Positions 8,228 through 17,919 of a DNA stretch of 64,000 nt are shown piece by piece (the stretch's first letter is position 1; the number at the start of each line of letters is the position of its first letter). The stretch covers positions 1-64,000 of the forward strand of contig LBTE01000001.1 in assembly GCA_000989955.1 (NCBI GenBank). The letters are read 5' to 3'. This DNA comes from a candidate division TM6 bacterium GW2011_GWF2_37_49. GTDB lineage: Bacteria > Babelota > Babeliae > Babelales > RVW-14. The notes under the pieces were generated by a model. The model was not told the origin of the DNA, did no database searches, and saw nothing but the letters and a program-made list of their open reading frames with translations. The translations under genes were made by a program, and so were the position numbers.

Positions 8228-10027
8228 ATGAAGTTTATAGATGTCGCAATAGCCTTTGACGAGATAGAAAAAGAGTCATCGCGTACAAAAATAACGCAGC
8301 TGCTGGCCGAGCTTTTGAAGCACGCTACACCAAACGAAGCGGCGATTATATCATATCTTTCACTTGGCAGCTTAAACCCGCCTTACGTCGGCACGCAATT
8401 TAATTTGGCATCCAAAAGTTTAATAAAAGTTGTGGCAAAACTAATTGATAAAAGCGAACCGACTATTACGCGCGAAATTGCCAAACTTGGCGATCTTGGA
8501 CTTGTTTTGCAGCAAGAAGAAGGTTTTGGCAAAAATACCTGTGATTACACGATAAATGATATAAATAAAGAGCTGAATAATCTGCTGGACATTTCCGGCA
8601 TTGGATCTCAGGACGTTAAAGAAAAGGCTGTATTCGACCTTCTTTCAAATTTAGATGCAGCATCGGCAAAATATATCATTCGAATAATTTTGGGCAAGCT
8701 ACGCATGGGTTTTTCTGACATGACTTTGCTGGACGCGTTTTCATGGATGGAGTGTGGCGATAAGTCGATCAGATGCAATCTGGAAGAGGCTTATAATATC
8801 TGTGTGGACATCGGACAGATTATTAAAGTGCTCAAAGAGGATGGCGTTAATGGCATTAAAAAGCTTAACATAACGCCAGGCATTCCAATTCGACCAGCTG
8901 CAGCCGAACGCCTGGAAGATGCCGAATCTATTTTTAAAAAACTTGGAGTTTGCGTTGCCCAGCCAAAGCTTGATGGATTCAGGCTTCAGGTGCATGTAGA
9001 CAACACTCAAAAGCCTCATCTGGTCAGGTTTTTTTCGCGCAATTTGATAGATATGTCGCACATGTTTCCTGATCTTGCGCATGTTTTGCTTGAACTTAAA
9101 GTTGAAAACATTGTATTTGAGGGCGAGGCCATTGCCTATGATGCTGAGACTGGCAATTTTTTGCCTTTTCAAGCAACTGTCAAACGTAAGCGAAAGCATG
9201 ATATCGAGAGCGTTTTGCATGATTATCCGCTAAAGCTTTATGTATTTGATCTTCTTTATCTGAATGGCAAGTCTTACCTCGGAAAAACTCACAAACAACG
9301 TCGCAAAGATTTTTTGGATGTGCTTGAACAAAAAACTGTCGAAAAGCATCAGGTGGTATTGCCGATCGAAGAACAAAAAGTTGAATCATCCAAAGATTTA
9401 TCTGAATATTTTGAGAAGAATATTTCAAGCGGGCTGGAGGGGATTGTGGTCAAGCGCACAGACGCTGTTTATCAGGCTGGCAAGCGAAATTTTAACTGGA
9501 TCAAGCTTAAGCGCCAAGAATCAGGCTCGCTGAATGATACTGTAGATTGCGTGATTTTGGGATATTATTCAGGGCACGGCAAGCGAGCATCTTTTGGCAT
9601 TGGAGCCTTGCTTGTCGGAGTTTACAACAAAGAAAAAGATATTTTTCAAACAGTGGCAAAAATTGGTACAGGCTTGACCGATGTTGAGTGGAAATATCAA
9701 AAAAAAGAGTGCGATAAAATTAAAACTCACGACAAATCGCACAATGTCGAGTGCGCAAAAGAACTGTTTCCAGACGTCTGGGTGGATCCAGAAATTGTTT
9801 GCATGATTCGCGCTGATGAGATCACGCTTTCGCCGTTGCACACAGCTGGCAAAACCAGCAAACAATCAGGTTATGCATTGCGCTTCCCTCGCTTGATTGG
9901 GTACCGTCCGGACAAAAAAGCGGCCGAGGCTACTGAAGTAACTGAGCTAGAACATCTTTATAAACTTCAATTTAAAAAAAGCAAAAAAGCTGTGTCGAAA
10001 GAAAAGCAAGCTTCGATTTTTGAGTAA
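8228..10027 (+). CDS. ATP-dependent DNA ligase, LIG1/archaeal type
   Basis: Seals nicks in DNA using ATP. The 599-residue length and order are those of archaeal and eukaryotic ligase I: an N-terminal DNA-binding domain (about 1-215), an adenylation domain with the lysine nucleophile K247 in AQPKLDGFRLQ, motif FEGEAIAYD, motif GLEGIVVKR, motif NWIKLK, and a C-terminal OB-fold (about 435-575). A GAGG ribosome site precedes the ATG. Bacteria normally use NAD-dependent LigA for replication; this gene would be either an additional repair ligase or a replacement, which the window cannot decide. A lysine-rich tail (KKSKKAVSKEK) ends the protein. Confidence 0.93.
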   Translation: MKFIDVAIAFDEIEKESSRTKITQLLAELLKHATPNEAAIISYLSLGSLNPPYVGTQFNLASKSLIKVVAKLIDKSEPTITREIAKLGDLGLVLQQEEGFGKNTCDYTINDINKELNNLLDISGIGSQDVKEKAVFDLLSNLDAASAKYIIRIILGKLRMGFSDMTLLDAFSWMECGDKSIRCNLEEAYNICVDIGQIIKVLKEDGVNGIKKLNITPGIPIRPAAAERLEDAESIFKKLGVCVAQPKLDGFRLQVHVDNTQKPHLVRFFSRNLIDMSHMFPDLAHVLLELKVENIVFEGEAIAYDAETGNFLPFQATVKRKRKHDIESVLHDYPLKLYVFDLLYLNGKSYLGKTHKQRRKDFLDVLEQKTVEKHQVVLPIEEQKVESSKDLSEYFEKNISSGLEGIVVKRTDAVYQAGKRNFNWIKLKRQESGSLNDTVDCVILGYYSGHGKRASFGIGALLVGVYNKEKDIFQTVAKIGTGLTDVEWKYQKKECDKIKTHDKSHNVECAKELFPDVWVDPEIVCMIRADEITLSPLHTAGKTSKQSGYALRFPRLIGYRPDKKAAEATEVTELEHLYKLQFKKSKKAVSKEKQASIFE

Positions 10028-10093
10028 ACATAAATTTTGCGCAAATGTGAGAGCTGTTTTTGCAATTGTTATACCATTCCAAGTTGTTAAAGT

Positions 10094-10306
10094 ACCTAAA
10101 ATAAAGCTTTTTGCGTTTGGTTGTAAATCTACGATTGGAAGCTAGCTGTAAATGGCAGGGGCATTTGAAAATTTTAATTCGGCAAGCCACATCCAATCGC
10201 ATGTTGCTGGCGGGATCTAAAAAATTATCATTTTCTTTGTAGCTCTGATGAATAGCCGCATTCAAGAAGCCATAGTCGATGTATCAATCTGCCTATGCAT
10301 GTTTTG
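10094..10306 (-). repeat. Dispersed element, extended copy (partner of 5577-5799)
   Basis: Near-identical to 5577-5799 from ACCTAAAATAAAGC onward, with an 11-base deletion after GGGGCATTT and scattered substitutions. It fills nearly the whole 292-bp gap between the convergent ligase and oxidoreductase genes. Confidence 0.75.
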
Positions 10307-10319
10307 ACATGTGTCTATT

Positions 10320-12494
10320 TTATAAATCCTGCCACCCTCCGCCACGCCTTGCAAGTTCATCGACGATTAAACTTACTTTTGTGGCTAGCAAAATTCTTGA
10401 AACTGGAATTGGCAATTCGAAATTCATGGTCTGCGTGGCTGTGAAAAATTTGCGCAAAAGCGCTTCGTGGCCTTTGTCTTGGCTTCTTGAAATTTGATTA
10501 AAATCTTGTGATAAACCAAAACCTTTCAGTTCATAAAAATCATCCATGATTATTGATTTACCGTCAAAAAATGCTTCCATACGCTCTTTGCCCATATCGT
10601 TGCTGCCGATTGCCGAATAAAAAAATGAGCAGCATGAGCCATCACTCATGCGAAGCTGTGCCGTAAAATTGTCAGTCATGCTTAACATGTCTTGTTTTGG
10701 ATTGATTGTTTGCACAGATATTGAAACAGGATTTGAGTCGGTCAAAAATATGAATAAATCGAAGATGTGACATGCCTCGCCGATGATGCGACCACCGTTT
10801 TGTGGAGAATTGATCCAGTGATCTTTTGGAATAAATCCGGCATTCATGCGATAAAAAATCATTGCTGGGCCATGCCGTTTACTCAAAACATTTTTTATTT
10901 CTGACATGAACGGAGAAAATGGTCGATTAAAGTCAACGCAATAAAGATAATTTTTGTTTGATGTTAAAAATTGCTCTAGCTTATTCAATTGCTCAAAATT
11001 GACAGCTGCAGGCTTTTCTACAAACACAGCCTTGCCAGACCTCATGAAATCAATTGCTTGATCTGCATGTAAAAAATGTGGCGTAGCTATTAACGCAGCG
11101 TTCAATTCAGATTCAAGTAAATTATTATAATCGTTAGTAGGTTCGTTTACGTCATAACTTCTAGCGACATTAATCATGTTTGATGCATTTGAATCCGCTA
11201 TAGCTGCAATCGAAATATTTTTAATGTTTTTTAAGATCGGTAAAAGTTTTGTTTTTGCAAAACCTCCAACGCCCACGCAGCCAAGCCGAATATGTGCTGC
11301 ATTCGGCACAAAAGGCTTGCAGTCTTGTAAAGCTAAGTTTTTTGATTTTTGTATTTCATTAAAATCAAAATCGTTATATTCGGAATGGTAGCTCAAAACT
11401 ATTCCAAGCGAGTCTTTTTTACCCAGCGATTCGTAGGCATGTTCAATGTTCTCTAAATCAAATTCTGATGAAATTAACGGATCGATTAAAATTTTATTAT
11501 TTTGAATTAGGGATGCGAAAAATTCCATGTTTCGGTTTTCTGTCCAGCGAACATAATCGTATGGATAATCTATGCCATCTTTTTCGTACGATGCATCATA
11601 ACGGCCAGGGCCGTAGGAGCATGAAATGACAAAATCTATTTCCTTTGAATAAAATGGATCGCGATCAAAATCAATTTTTACATCGCCAACAAGAACGACG
11701 CGTCCCTTGCGGCGGGTTATGTTCATTGATTGTTGTATCAAATCCCCAGTCGAAGCTGCAGCAGTGATGATTGTTGCGTCGACGCCTCGTTTGTTCGTTA
11801 TCCAATCCATTTCATTTATCAAATTATTGTTTTCTGGATTTACAACAAAATCAGCGCCCAGTGTTTTTGCAAGCTCTAAACGCTTTTTTTTAATATCAAC
11901 ACCAATCACATTGCAGCCAGCCGCTTTAGCCATTTGTAGTGTCAGTTGCCCGATTAAACCAAGGCCAATTACACAAACGCTTTCGCCAAAAACAAGATTT
12001 GATCGCCGTAGCCCTTGCAATGCGATTGCTCCGATCGTTGTAAGACTGGCTTGTTTTAGGTAGGTAGAGTCGTGAAGTTTTACAATCAAATTTTGTGGCA
12101 CAACAACAATTTCTGCATGATTGGCAAAACCTGCTCCAGCACAGGCCACATAATCGCCGACAGTGAAATTTTCAACATCTTGGCCGAGTGCAATAATTTG
12201 ACCAGAACATGAATACCCAAGAGGCATAACTTGATCAAGCTTTTCAAATACTAAGTTTATTGTCGAAGCTACACCACTTTCTTTTACGGCGCCAAAAACT
12301 TTTTGAATATTTTGGTTTAAATTTGAGGTAGCTCTTTGGATGATGTTTTTGCCAGAAGCGGATATTGTTGCAAACTCCGTTCCACTGCTGATAAATGAGT
12401 AGTGCGTTTTTACAAGCACACTATTTTTTTCAAGTTTTGGAATATCAATGTCAAATAATTTTACTTTGCCTTTTTGCAAAAACACCTGTTTCAT
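10320..12494 (-). CDS. Bi-domain oxidoreductase: zinc-type MDR dehydrogenase + Gfo/Idh/MocA
   Basis: A 724-residue fusion. The first half (about 1-365) is a medium-chain dehydrogenase with GYSCSGQIIALG, the Rossmann motif VIGLGLIGQL and AGAGFANHAEIV. The second half (about 390-724) is a Gfo/Idh/MocA oxidoreductase with IRLGCVGVGGFAKTKLLP and the catalytic-lysine motif VEKPAAVN. Such fusions are known from polysaccharide clusters, where they are thought to act on nucleotide sugars, but the reaction has not been settled. Here it is 17 bases downstream of wecC, which supports a role in modifying UDP-ManNAcA or its product. Confidence 0.88.
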   Translation of the reverse strand: MKQVFLQKGKVKLFDIDIPKLEKNSVLVKTHYSFISSGTEFATISASGKNIIQRATSNLNQNIQKVFGAVKESGVASTINLVFEKLDQVMPLGYSCSGQIIALGQDVENFTVGDYVACAGAGFANHAEIVVVPQNLIVKLHDSTYLKQASLTTIGAIALQGLRRSNLVFGESVCVIGLGLIGQLTLQMAKAAGCNVIGVDIKKKRLELAKTLGADFVVNPENNNLINEMDWITNKRGVDATIITAAASTGDLIQQSMNITRRKGRVVLVGDVKIDFDRDPFYSKEIDFVISCSYGPGRYDASYEKDGIDYPYDYVRWTENRNMEFFASLIQNNKILIDPLISSEFDLENIEHAYESLGKKDSLGIVLSYHSEYNDFDFNEIQKSKNLALQDCKPFVPNAAHIRLGCVGVGGFAKTKLLPILKNIKNISIAAIADSNASNMINVARSYDVNEPTNDYNNLLESELNAALIATPHFLHADQAIDFMRSGKAVFVEKPAAVNFEQLNKLEQFLTSNKNYLYCVDFNRPFSPFMSEIKNVLSKRHGPAMIFYRMNAGFIPKDHWINSPQNGGRIIGEACHIFDLFIFLTDSNPVSISVQTINPKQDMLSMTDNFTAQLRMSDGSCCSFFYSAIGSNDMGKERMEAFFDGKSIIMDDFYELKGFGLSQDFNQISRSQDKGHEALLRKFFTATQTMNFELPIPVSRILLATKVSLIVDELARRGGGWQDL

Positions 12495-12511
12495 TTTTCA
12501 CCAAATTTTAA

Positions 12512-13816
12512 CTACATTGATTGTGCGCCAAAATAATACTTAAATTTTGAAGTAGCACTTAACATGTTTTTCGATCCGGCTTGATGCATATAAAAAATAA
12601 GTCCGCAAGGGTCTATGACCACTTTGTTTTCGAACAATTCTTCGGGTATCGATTCAAATTGTTGATGTCTGACTAAAATAGCGACAATATCTGCTTGCTT
12701 TATTCCATCGATCATATTTTTTGATATCAAACCCAGCTTTTGAAGGGTGTGGTTCGATAAATTTGGATCAAAAGCATAAAAATCAATGATCTCTTTACGC
12801 CTGTTAAGCTCTATCGCAATTTTCAATGCAGGAGATTCGCGAATGTCATCAACGTTTGGCTTAAATGTGAGGCCCAAGGCAAAAACTTTTGGACGTTCGA
12901 TGCCAGAGTCTTGTAAATAATCAATTTTAGCCAAAATTTTATCAAGAACGTGTAATGATTTATTATTATTAACTTTGCGAGCAGCAAGCAAAAGCTCTGT
13001 TTCCTCTGGAAAACTTTCGATTAAAAAGCATGGATCAACTGCTATACAGTGTCCACCAACCCCTGTTCCTGGAGATAGTATTTTTACGCGTGGGTGTTTA
13101 TTGGCAAGCTCGATTACCTGAAATGGGTCAATTCCTGCTTTTTCAGCCATTGCCGCAACTTGGTTTGCAAAAGCTATTTGAACGTCACGCGAACTGTTTT
13201 CAATCAGCTTCACCATTTCAGCAGTTTTTTCATCAGTTACATGCAAAATTCCATTCACAAATTTTGAATAAAAATGTTTTGACAACTCGGATGCCTTGTG
13301 GCACATTCCACCAATTACACGGTCATTTTCAGTTAATTCTTTTAATATTTTACCCGGCAAGACTCTTTCGGGACAATGCGATACAAAAAAATCGATGCCT
13401 ACTCTCATGCCTGATAACTCTTCTAATTGTGCAGCCAGAGCTTCGGTTGCTCCGACTGGAACTGTTGACTCAAGTATTATTAAGTTGCCTGGCATAAGGC
13501 GTTTGGCGACCACTTCGCCTGCAGAAAAAATATAGCCTAAATCTGCACGCTTATTTTCTTTTATTGGTGTAGGTACAGCAATAATAAAGCAATCCGCGTA
13601 TTGCAGATCCTTGTATGCCTTAAACGAACCCTTGCTTAAAACAGACAAAAGACGATCACTAAGTCCTGGTTCGACAATTGATATATTTCCGGAATTTATA
13701 CCTTTTACTCTGTCCAAATCTATATCAAAACCAAAAACTTCAAATCCCGATTGTGCTGCAAGTATAGCTGTGGGCAATCCTATATAACCAAGACCAACAA
13801 CAGAGATGCGTCTCAT
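12512..13816 (-). CDS. wecC: UDP-N-acetyl-D-mannosamine dehydrogenase WecC
   Basis: Oxidises UDP-ManNAc to UDP-ManNAcA with two NAD. The 434-residue protein has the N-terminal Rossmann motif VVGLGYIGLPTAI, the tail ILESTVPVG, the catalytic cysteine in GTGVGGHCIAVDPCFL, and the C-terminal LGLTFKPNVDDIRESPAL. The length is normal. The assignment to ManNAc rather than glucose or galactose substrates rests on the IGLP start and on wecB being directly upstream with a 27-base gap. A GGGGAGG ribosome site precedes the ATG. Confidence 0.92.
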   Translation of the reverse strand: MRRISVVGLGYIGLPTAILAAQSGFEVFGFDIDLDRVKGINSGNISIVEPGLSDRLLSVLSKGSFKAYKDLQYADCFIIAVPTPIKENKRADLGYIFSAGEVVAKRLMPGNLIILESTVPVGATEALAAQLEELSGMRVGIDFFVSHCPERVLPGKILKELTENDRVIGGMCHKASELSKHFYSKFVNGILHVTDEKTAEMVKLIENSSRDVQIAFANQVAAMAEKAGIDPFQVIELANKHPRVKILSPGTGVGGHCIAVDPCFLIESFPEETELLLAARKVNNNKSLHVLDKILAKIDYLQDSGIERPKVFALGLTFKPNVDDIRESPALKIAIELNRRKEIIDFYAFDPNLSNHTLQKLGLISKNMIDGIKQADIVAILVRHQQFESIPEELFENKVVIDPCGLIFYMHQAGSKNMLSATSKFKYYFGAQSM

Positions 13817-13843
13817 TTATCCTCCCCTGTAAGCAATTCATTA

Positions 13844-15031
13844 TTAAACATTTTTAATTATCCTTTCGCTTCCAAACACATCATGATTGAAATTTTTGAT
13901 CTCATTTTTCAATTTATATTTAATTATCTGACCAATTTTGTAAACAGAATTGCCATCTCCAAAAATATTGCTTGGAATTGCGGATAATTTATTATCACAA
14001 AATTCTTGTAACGCTTTCGTTAATAAAGTTTCATTTGATCCTACAAGCATACCTAGTCCTTCCCAGACACCTTCCATTCTTTCTGTAACATCGCGAAGTA
14101 TAACTACTTGCTTGCCCAAACTCATAGCCTCTTCTTGAATGCCGCCGGAATCTGTAAGGACAAAATCACAGTTCAGCAGCAAATAAATCAAGTTTTTATA
14201 AAGAAGCGGACTACTTAAAAAAACATTATTTGCATCCGATAGTTTCGAGTCAAGCAGCGCTTTTTTTATATTTGGGTTTGGGTGTAAGGGATAAAATAGC
14301 ACAACGTCTTGACGATTTTCTATAAAAATTTTTATGCACTTAAATATTCGTAAAAGTCCTTCATTAAATGTCTCTCTGCGATGTGCGGTGAGCAGTATAA
14401 TTTTTTTGGACTCTTTTTTGCAAAACCTAACTTGATCAAGTATTTCTTGATCAACTGATATCTCTCCTGAAAGTATTCTTTTTTTTATCCAAAATAATGA
14501 ATCAACAACGGTGTTGCCGGTTAAAAATATTTTTTTACGATTTATGCCACTGGCAAGAAGATTTGCGTAACTCAAATGTGTTGGCGCAAAATTATAGTCG
14601 GCAATGTGGGAGATATAAACTCTGTTCATCTCCTCAGGATACGGAGATTGAAAATTGCCACTTCTCAATCCTGCCTCAACATGCGCGATTTGAATTTTGG
14701 CATAAAAAGCGGCCAATGATGCGGCAAATGCTGTTGTTGTATCACCTTGAACGATAACCAGTCTTGGATTAAGTTTTGAGTAAATAATTTTCATTTTTTC
14801 CAAAACCGAGCTTGTTATGTGAAACAAGTCTTGATTTTGTATCATTATATTAAGGTTGATGTCTGGATAAATATTGAATATGCTGAAGACTTGTTCTAGA
14901 AGCTCACTGTGTTGATTTGTAGATACTAAAATTGAGATAAGTCCTGCCTTGTTGAGTTCTTTGTGCAACAGAAGTAATTTAATTGCCTCTGGTCGTGTTC
15001 CAATCACAACAACAATAGGCCTCTCCATCAT
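13844..15031 (-). CDS. wecB: UDP-GlcNAc 2-epimerase WecB
   Basis: Non-hydrolysing epimerase that converts UDP-GlcNAc to UDP-ManNAc. The 395-residue protein has VIGTRPEAIKL at the N-terminus, IAHVEAGLRSG, LLTAHRRET and DSGGIQEEA, all hallmark stretches of the GT-B-fold epimerases. It is the first gene of a leftward operon wecB-wecC-oxidoreductase that should supply ManNAcA for a surface polysaccharide; no glycosyltransferase lies in the window. Two ATG codons in a row (15031, 15028) open it and either could serve. Confidence 0.93.
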   Translation of the reverse strand: MMERPIVVVIGTRPEAIKLLLLHKELNKAGLISILVSTNQHSELLEQVFSIFNIYPDINLNIMIQNQDLFHITSSVLEKMKIIYSKLNPRLVIVQGDTTTAFAASLAAFYAKIQIAHVEAGLRSGNFQSPYPEEMNRVYISHIADYNFAPTHLSYANLLASGINRKKIFLTGNTVVDSLFWIKKRILSGEISVDQEILDQVRFCKKESKKIILLTAHRRETFNEGLLRIFKCIKIFIENRQDVVLFYPLHPNPNIKKALLDSKLSDANNVFLSSPLLYKNLIYLLLNCDFVLTDSGGIQEEAMSLGKQVVILRDVTERMEGVWEGLGMLVGSNETLLTKALQEFCDNKLSAIPSNIFGDGNSVYKIGQIIKYKLKNEIKNFNHDVFGSERIIKNV

Positions 15032-15310
15032 TAGACTTTCTGTTAAAAAAATCCAAATATACCTACTAAAAGGAGATTAGCAAACAAAAAGAATAAAGCA
15101 AGAGTCGCTAACTGAACGGAAGCAACCACTTATTGGAAGGCAACGAAAAAAGCAGATTATCAAGGTTTGATAGAAAAAGAAATATTAGGCGTTGTACATC
15201 AATTTAGTCGCGCAGATGCATAAAATACTTAGATGGTTGAGATGGTGTTGTTTTATAAAAATTATTGTGCATAAACTTTATTTTATAAACACAGTTAAGA
15301 ATCAAAGCAA

Positions 15311-15460
15311 TGATGTTCAGGGATATACATTAAGCATATCACTCCAAACTCAAGCACCCAACAGCCCTACCAAACATTTAACAATTTTTTAAATGCGGCC
15401 TACCAGCCACGATTAGGAGCGGCTTAGCATGTGTTTTTTAGAAAAATCGCAAAAAGTGCA
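15311..15460 (+). repeat. Dispersed ~150-bp element, copy
   Basis: Plus-oriented copy with GTTCAGGGATATACATTAA (15315-15333), the central AAATGCGGCCTACCAGCC block and GATTAGG near 15391-15415, and GCAAAAAGTGC at the end. It is in the 557-bp gap upstream of wecB; 15032-15310 and 15461-15588 show no gene I can support. Confidence 0.7.
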
Positions 15461-15588
15461 GATATAAAAATAATAAAAACATAACATATTTACTTCGCAA
15501 AAACGACTGCGCTATATTTAATTCAAATAAAATGGTTGTGGTTCGGTTTAATAATTTAATAAATGGAGGCTTTATGTTTCATTTAAAT

Positions 15589-16452
15589 TTAAACAACCAT
15601 CTGCTTTAAGAGCTTAATTTCTTTGGCCCATAGCGCCATTTCATTATCGCTTGGCGTTTCAAGAATTTTTGGAATATCAGCAAGCTTTTTATCGTTCATT
15701 ATCCATTCAAACGTTTGAAGCGGGATTTTGCCTTCACCAAGCGGTGCATGTCGATCTATCCTAGAGCCTAAGGCTCCGTACGAATCATTCAAATGAATTG
15801 CTTTAACATGTTCAAGGCCAATAACTTCATCTAGATACTTGATGGTTTTTTTATATGATTCTGGCGTTGAAATATCATAACCAGCTGCAAATGCATGGCA
15901 TGTATCAAGGCAAATTCCAAGACGCTTGCGATATTTGGTCTTACATCCGTCAATTATTTGTTTTAGTTGGTCAAACTTGTATCCCAAATTGGTACCCTGC
16001 CCTGCCATGTTTTCAAGTAAAATCATTGTTTTGCCAGGCGAAGCTTCAAGCGCAATCTCAGTGTTGTTTATTATTTGCTCTATGCCTTTGTTTTCGCCAG
16101 CTCCAAGATGTGATCCAGGATGCAGCACCAAATAAGGTATACCAAGAATTTCACAACGCTCAATTTCATCTATTAATGATTTGATCGAGTTTTTGACTGA
16201 ATCTGTTTTATTTGATGCAATATTAATCAGATACCCAGCATGTGAAATAACCATTTTAATCGATGACTTTTTTGCAGCCGCTTTGAACGCATCAACCTCT
16301 TTATCGGTAATTTTGGAACCAAGCCAACTGCGCCCACTTTTGGTAAAAATTTGCATCACAACACACCCGATAGATTCACCTCGCCTGAATGCCGAGTGCA
16401 ATGCCACTGCAGATGAAACATGTGAGCCTACAAGAATTTCTTTTGTAGTCAT
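15589..16452 (-). CDS. nfo: Endonuclease IV (deoxyribonuclease IV)
   Basis: Cleaves DNA at abasic sites in base excision repair. The 287-residue TIM-barrel protein shows the zinc-binding set of the family: LVLHPGSHLGAG, LLENMAGQG, GICLDTCHAFAAGYDI, IHLNDS, DRHAPLGEGKI and ETPS. The length is normal. It begins 15 bases after the exported PLP enzyme and is probably co-transcribed with it. The ATG at 16452 has a weak GGA site. Confidence 0.95.
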   Translation of the reverse strand: MTTKEILVGSHVSSAVALHSAFRRGESIGCVVMQIFTKSGRSWLGSKITDKEVDAFKAAAKKSSIKMVISHAGYLINIASNKTDSVKNSIKSLIDEIERCEILGIPYLVLHPGSHLGAGENKGIEQIINNTEIALEASPGKTMILLENMAGQGTNLGYKFDQLKQIIDGCKTKYRKRLGICLDTCHAFAAGYDISTPESYKKTIKYLDEVIGLEHVKAIHLNDSYGALGSRIDRHAPLGEGKIPLQTFEWIMNDKKLADIPKILETPSDNEMALWAKEIKLLKQMVV

Positions 16453-16467
16453 AATTTTCCAATAAAT

Positions 16468-17769
16468 TTAGCAACCTTGGTCTAAATCCTGCACAGGCAC
16501 ATTGAAATATCCTTGAAGTAATTTAGGCAGCTCAAGATAGTTCATATTTTTTGTTATATCTTCAAAATCCCCAGCACAATAAGTATTCCAAAAAAGAACA
16601 TTTTTATCTTTTGTTTCAGGCTTTTTAAGATCAGCCAACATTGCAGCAAACGTCTTTCCGGTATACGTTCCATCAAGCTGAATCTTTTCGCTTAATTTAA
16701 GTAATTTTATTGCAGAAGCAGCCTCAACCGTAATCTTTGCATACTTTTCGCCTGCAAAATCATCAATTATTCGATAATCATTTTCAGTAATTTCAAAAAT
16801 TGGAAAACTTGAATGCAATTTATTTAAGTACTGGTTGGTTTTAGATATTATTTCGCTTATTGCTTTTGATTTCGACTCACGTGTTCCACTAATTTTAACA
16901 GCCACAACCTTACCCTTAAGACCCGCAGCCTTAACTCCAAGAATTAAACCCGCTGCGGTACCACAGCTACCAGCAGTAACATAAATCAAATCTGGCTCAG
17001 GAAGCTCACCTTTTTCGATTTGTTCTTTTAATTCAAATGCAGCATTTACAAAGCCAATAGCGCCAATTTCATTCGATCCACCCATTGGTATAAAATAAGG
17101 AGATTTTTTATCATCTAAAATATACTCACACGATGTATTAAATATTCCAACCGTCCGCTGAGCATCGCTAGCATAAGCCTTGATATCTGGATTATAATAA
17201 AGATCCATCAATAAATTACGGCGAACGTAAGAAGTATTTTCTTGCGGTGTAAGCATAATAATACAACCAAGATCTAACATTTGTGAGTAAATTGCCGTCG
17301 CAAGAGCATGATTTGATCCAGCAGCACCGACAGTGACAACCGTTTCTACATCAGCATTTAATGCATCTGCCAACAAAAACTCAAGCTTACGAACTTTATT
17401 GCCACCAAAAACTTGCGCCGCTTCGTCATCTGATTTTGTCCCAGACAAGCTGTCTTGCTTGATATAAATATTTTTAAATCCTATCAATTTTTCCAATTTT
17501 TCAAGTCTTTTTACTGGAGTTGGAAATGAGCCAAGAATTTGATGAGGCAATTGTATAAACAGTTCTGGAAATTTCTTGAATAGCGGCAATTCTTTGGACT
17601 CATTGCTGTTTTGATATTTTTTATGATTGTTAAAAGAGTCAACTTTATCTCTAGGTCCGCTTAACTCAATCAAATCCGATGACACCAGCGTTGTTTGATT
17701 CCCTGCATAAACTTGAAAAACTAATAACGATAATAAAAATATTTGAAAAAAATACCGACTTATTTTCAT
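16468..17769 (-). CDS. Exported PLP enzyme, ACC deaminase / D-cysteine desulfhydrase family
   Basis: A fold-type II pyridoxal-phosphate enzyme. The lysine expected to bind PLP is K125 in FGGNKVRKLEFL; GSNHALATA and the phosphate-binding GSCGTAAGLILG follow. Relatives deaminate D-cysteine or aminocyclopropane carboxylate, but they are cytoplasmic and about 330 residues. This one is 433 residues with a signal peptide (MKISRYFFQIFLLSLLVFQV) and a 60-residue extension before the catalytic domain, so it is predicted to be exported. AAAGGA lies eight bases before the ATG. Substrate unknown. Confidence 0.85.
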   Translation of the reverse strand: MKISRYFFQIFLLSLLVFQVYAGNQTTLVSSDLIELSGPRDKVDSFNNHKKYQNSNESKELPLFKKFPELFIQLPHQILGSFPTPVKRLEKLEKLIGFKNIYIKQDSLSGTKSDDEAAQVFGGNKVRKLEFLLADALNADVETVVTVGAAGSNHALATAIYSQMLDLGCIIMLTPQENTSYVRRNLLMDLYYNPDIKAYASDAQRTVGIFNTSCEYILDDKKSPYFIPMGGSNEIGAIGFVNAAFELKEQIEKGELPEPDLIYVTAGSCGTAAGLILGVKAAGLKGKVVAVKISGTRESKSKAISEIISKTNQYLNKLHSSFPIFEITENDYRIIDDFAGEKYAKITVEAASAIKLLKLSEKIQLDGTYTGKTFAAMLADLKKPETKDKNVLFWNTYCAGDFEDITKNMNYLELPKLLQGYFNVPVQDLDQGC

Positions 17770-17919
17770 GACAAAATCCTTTCTCTCTCAAAGTTACAGT
17801 TACTAAAATCAATCTTATTCAAATTTTTGAAGAAGTCACCCTCTCGTGATTTTTCGCTGATAAAATCACAATTTGCTTGTTAGCATGTCCTGACCGATAA
17901 CTCAATAAAAAATAGCCTA

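Noticed and set aside
15192-15392. 66-codon frame upstream of wecB
   Set aside because: It starts and ends within the dispersed element region and has no ribosome site.
17846-17869. GTGATTTT/AAAATCAC palindrome downstream of uvrB
   Set aside because: Short and AT-rich with no T run in the uvrB direction; too weak to call a terminator or operator.
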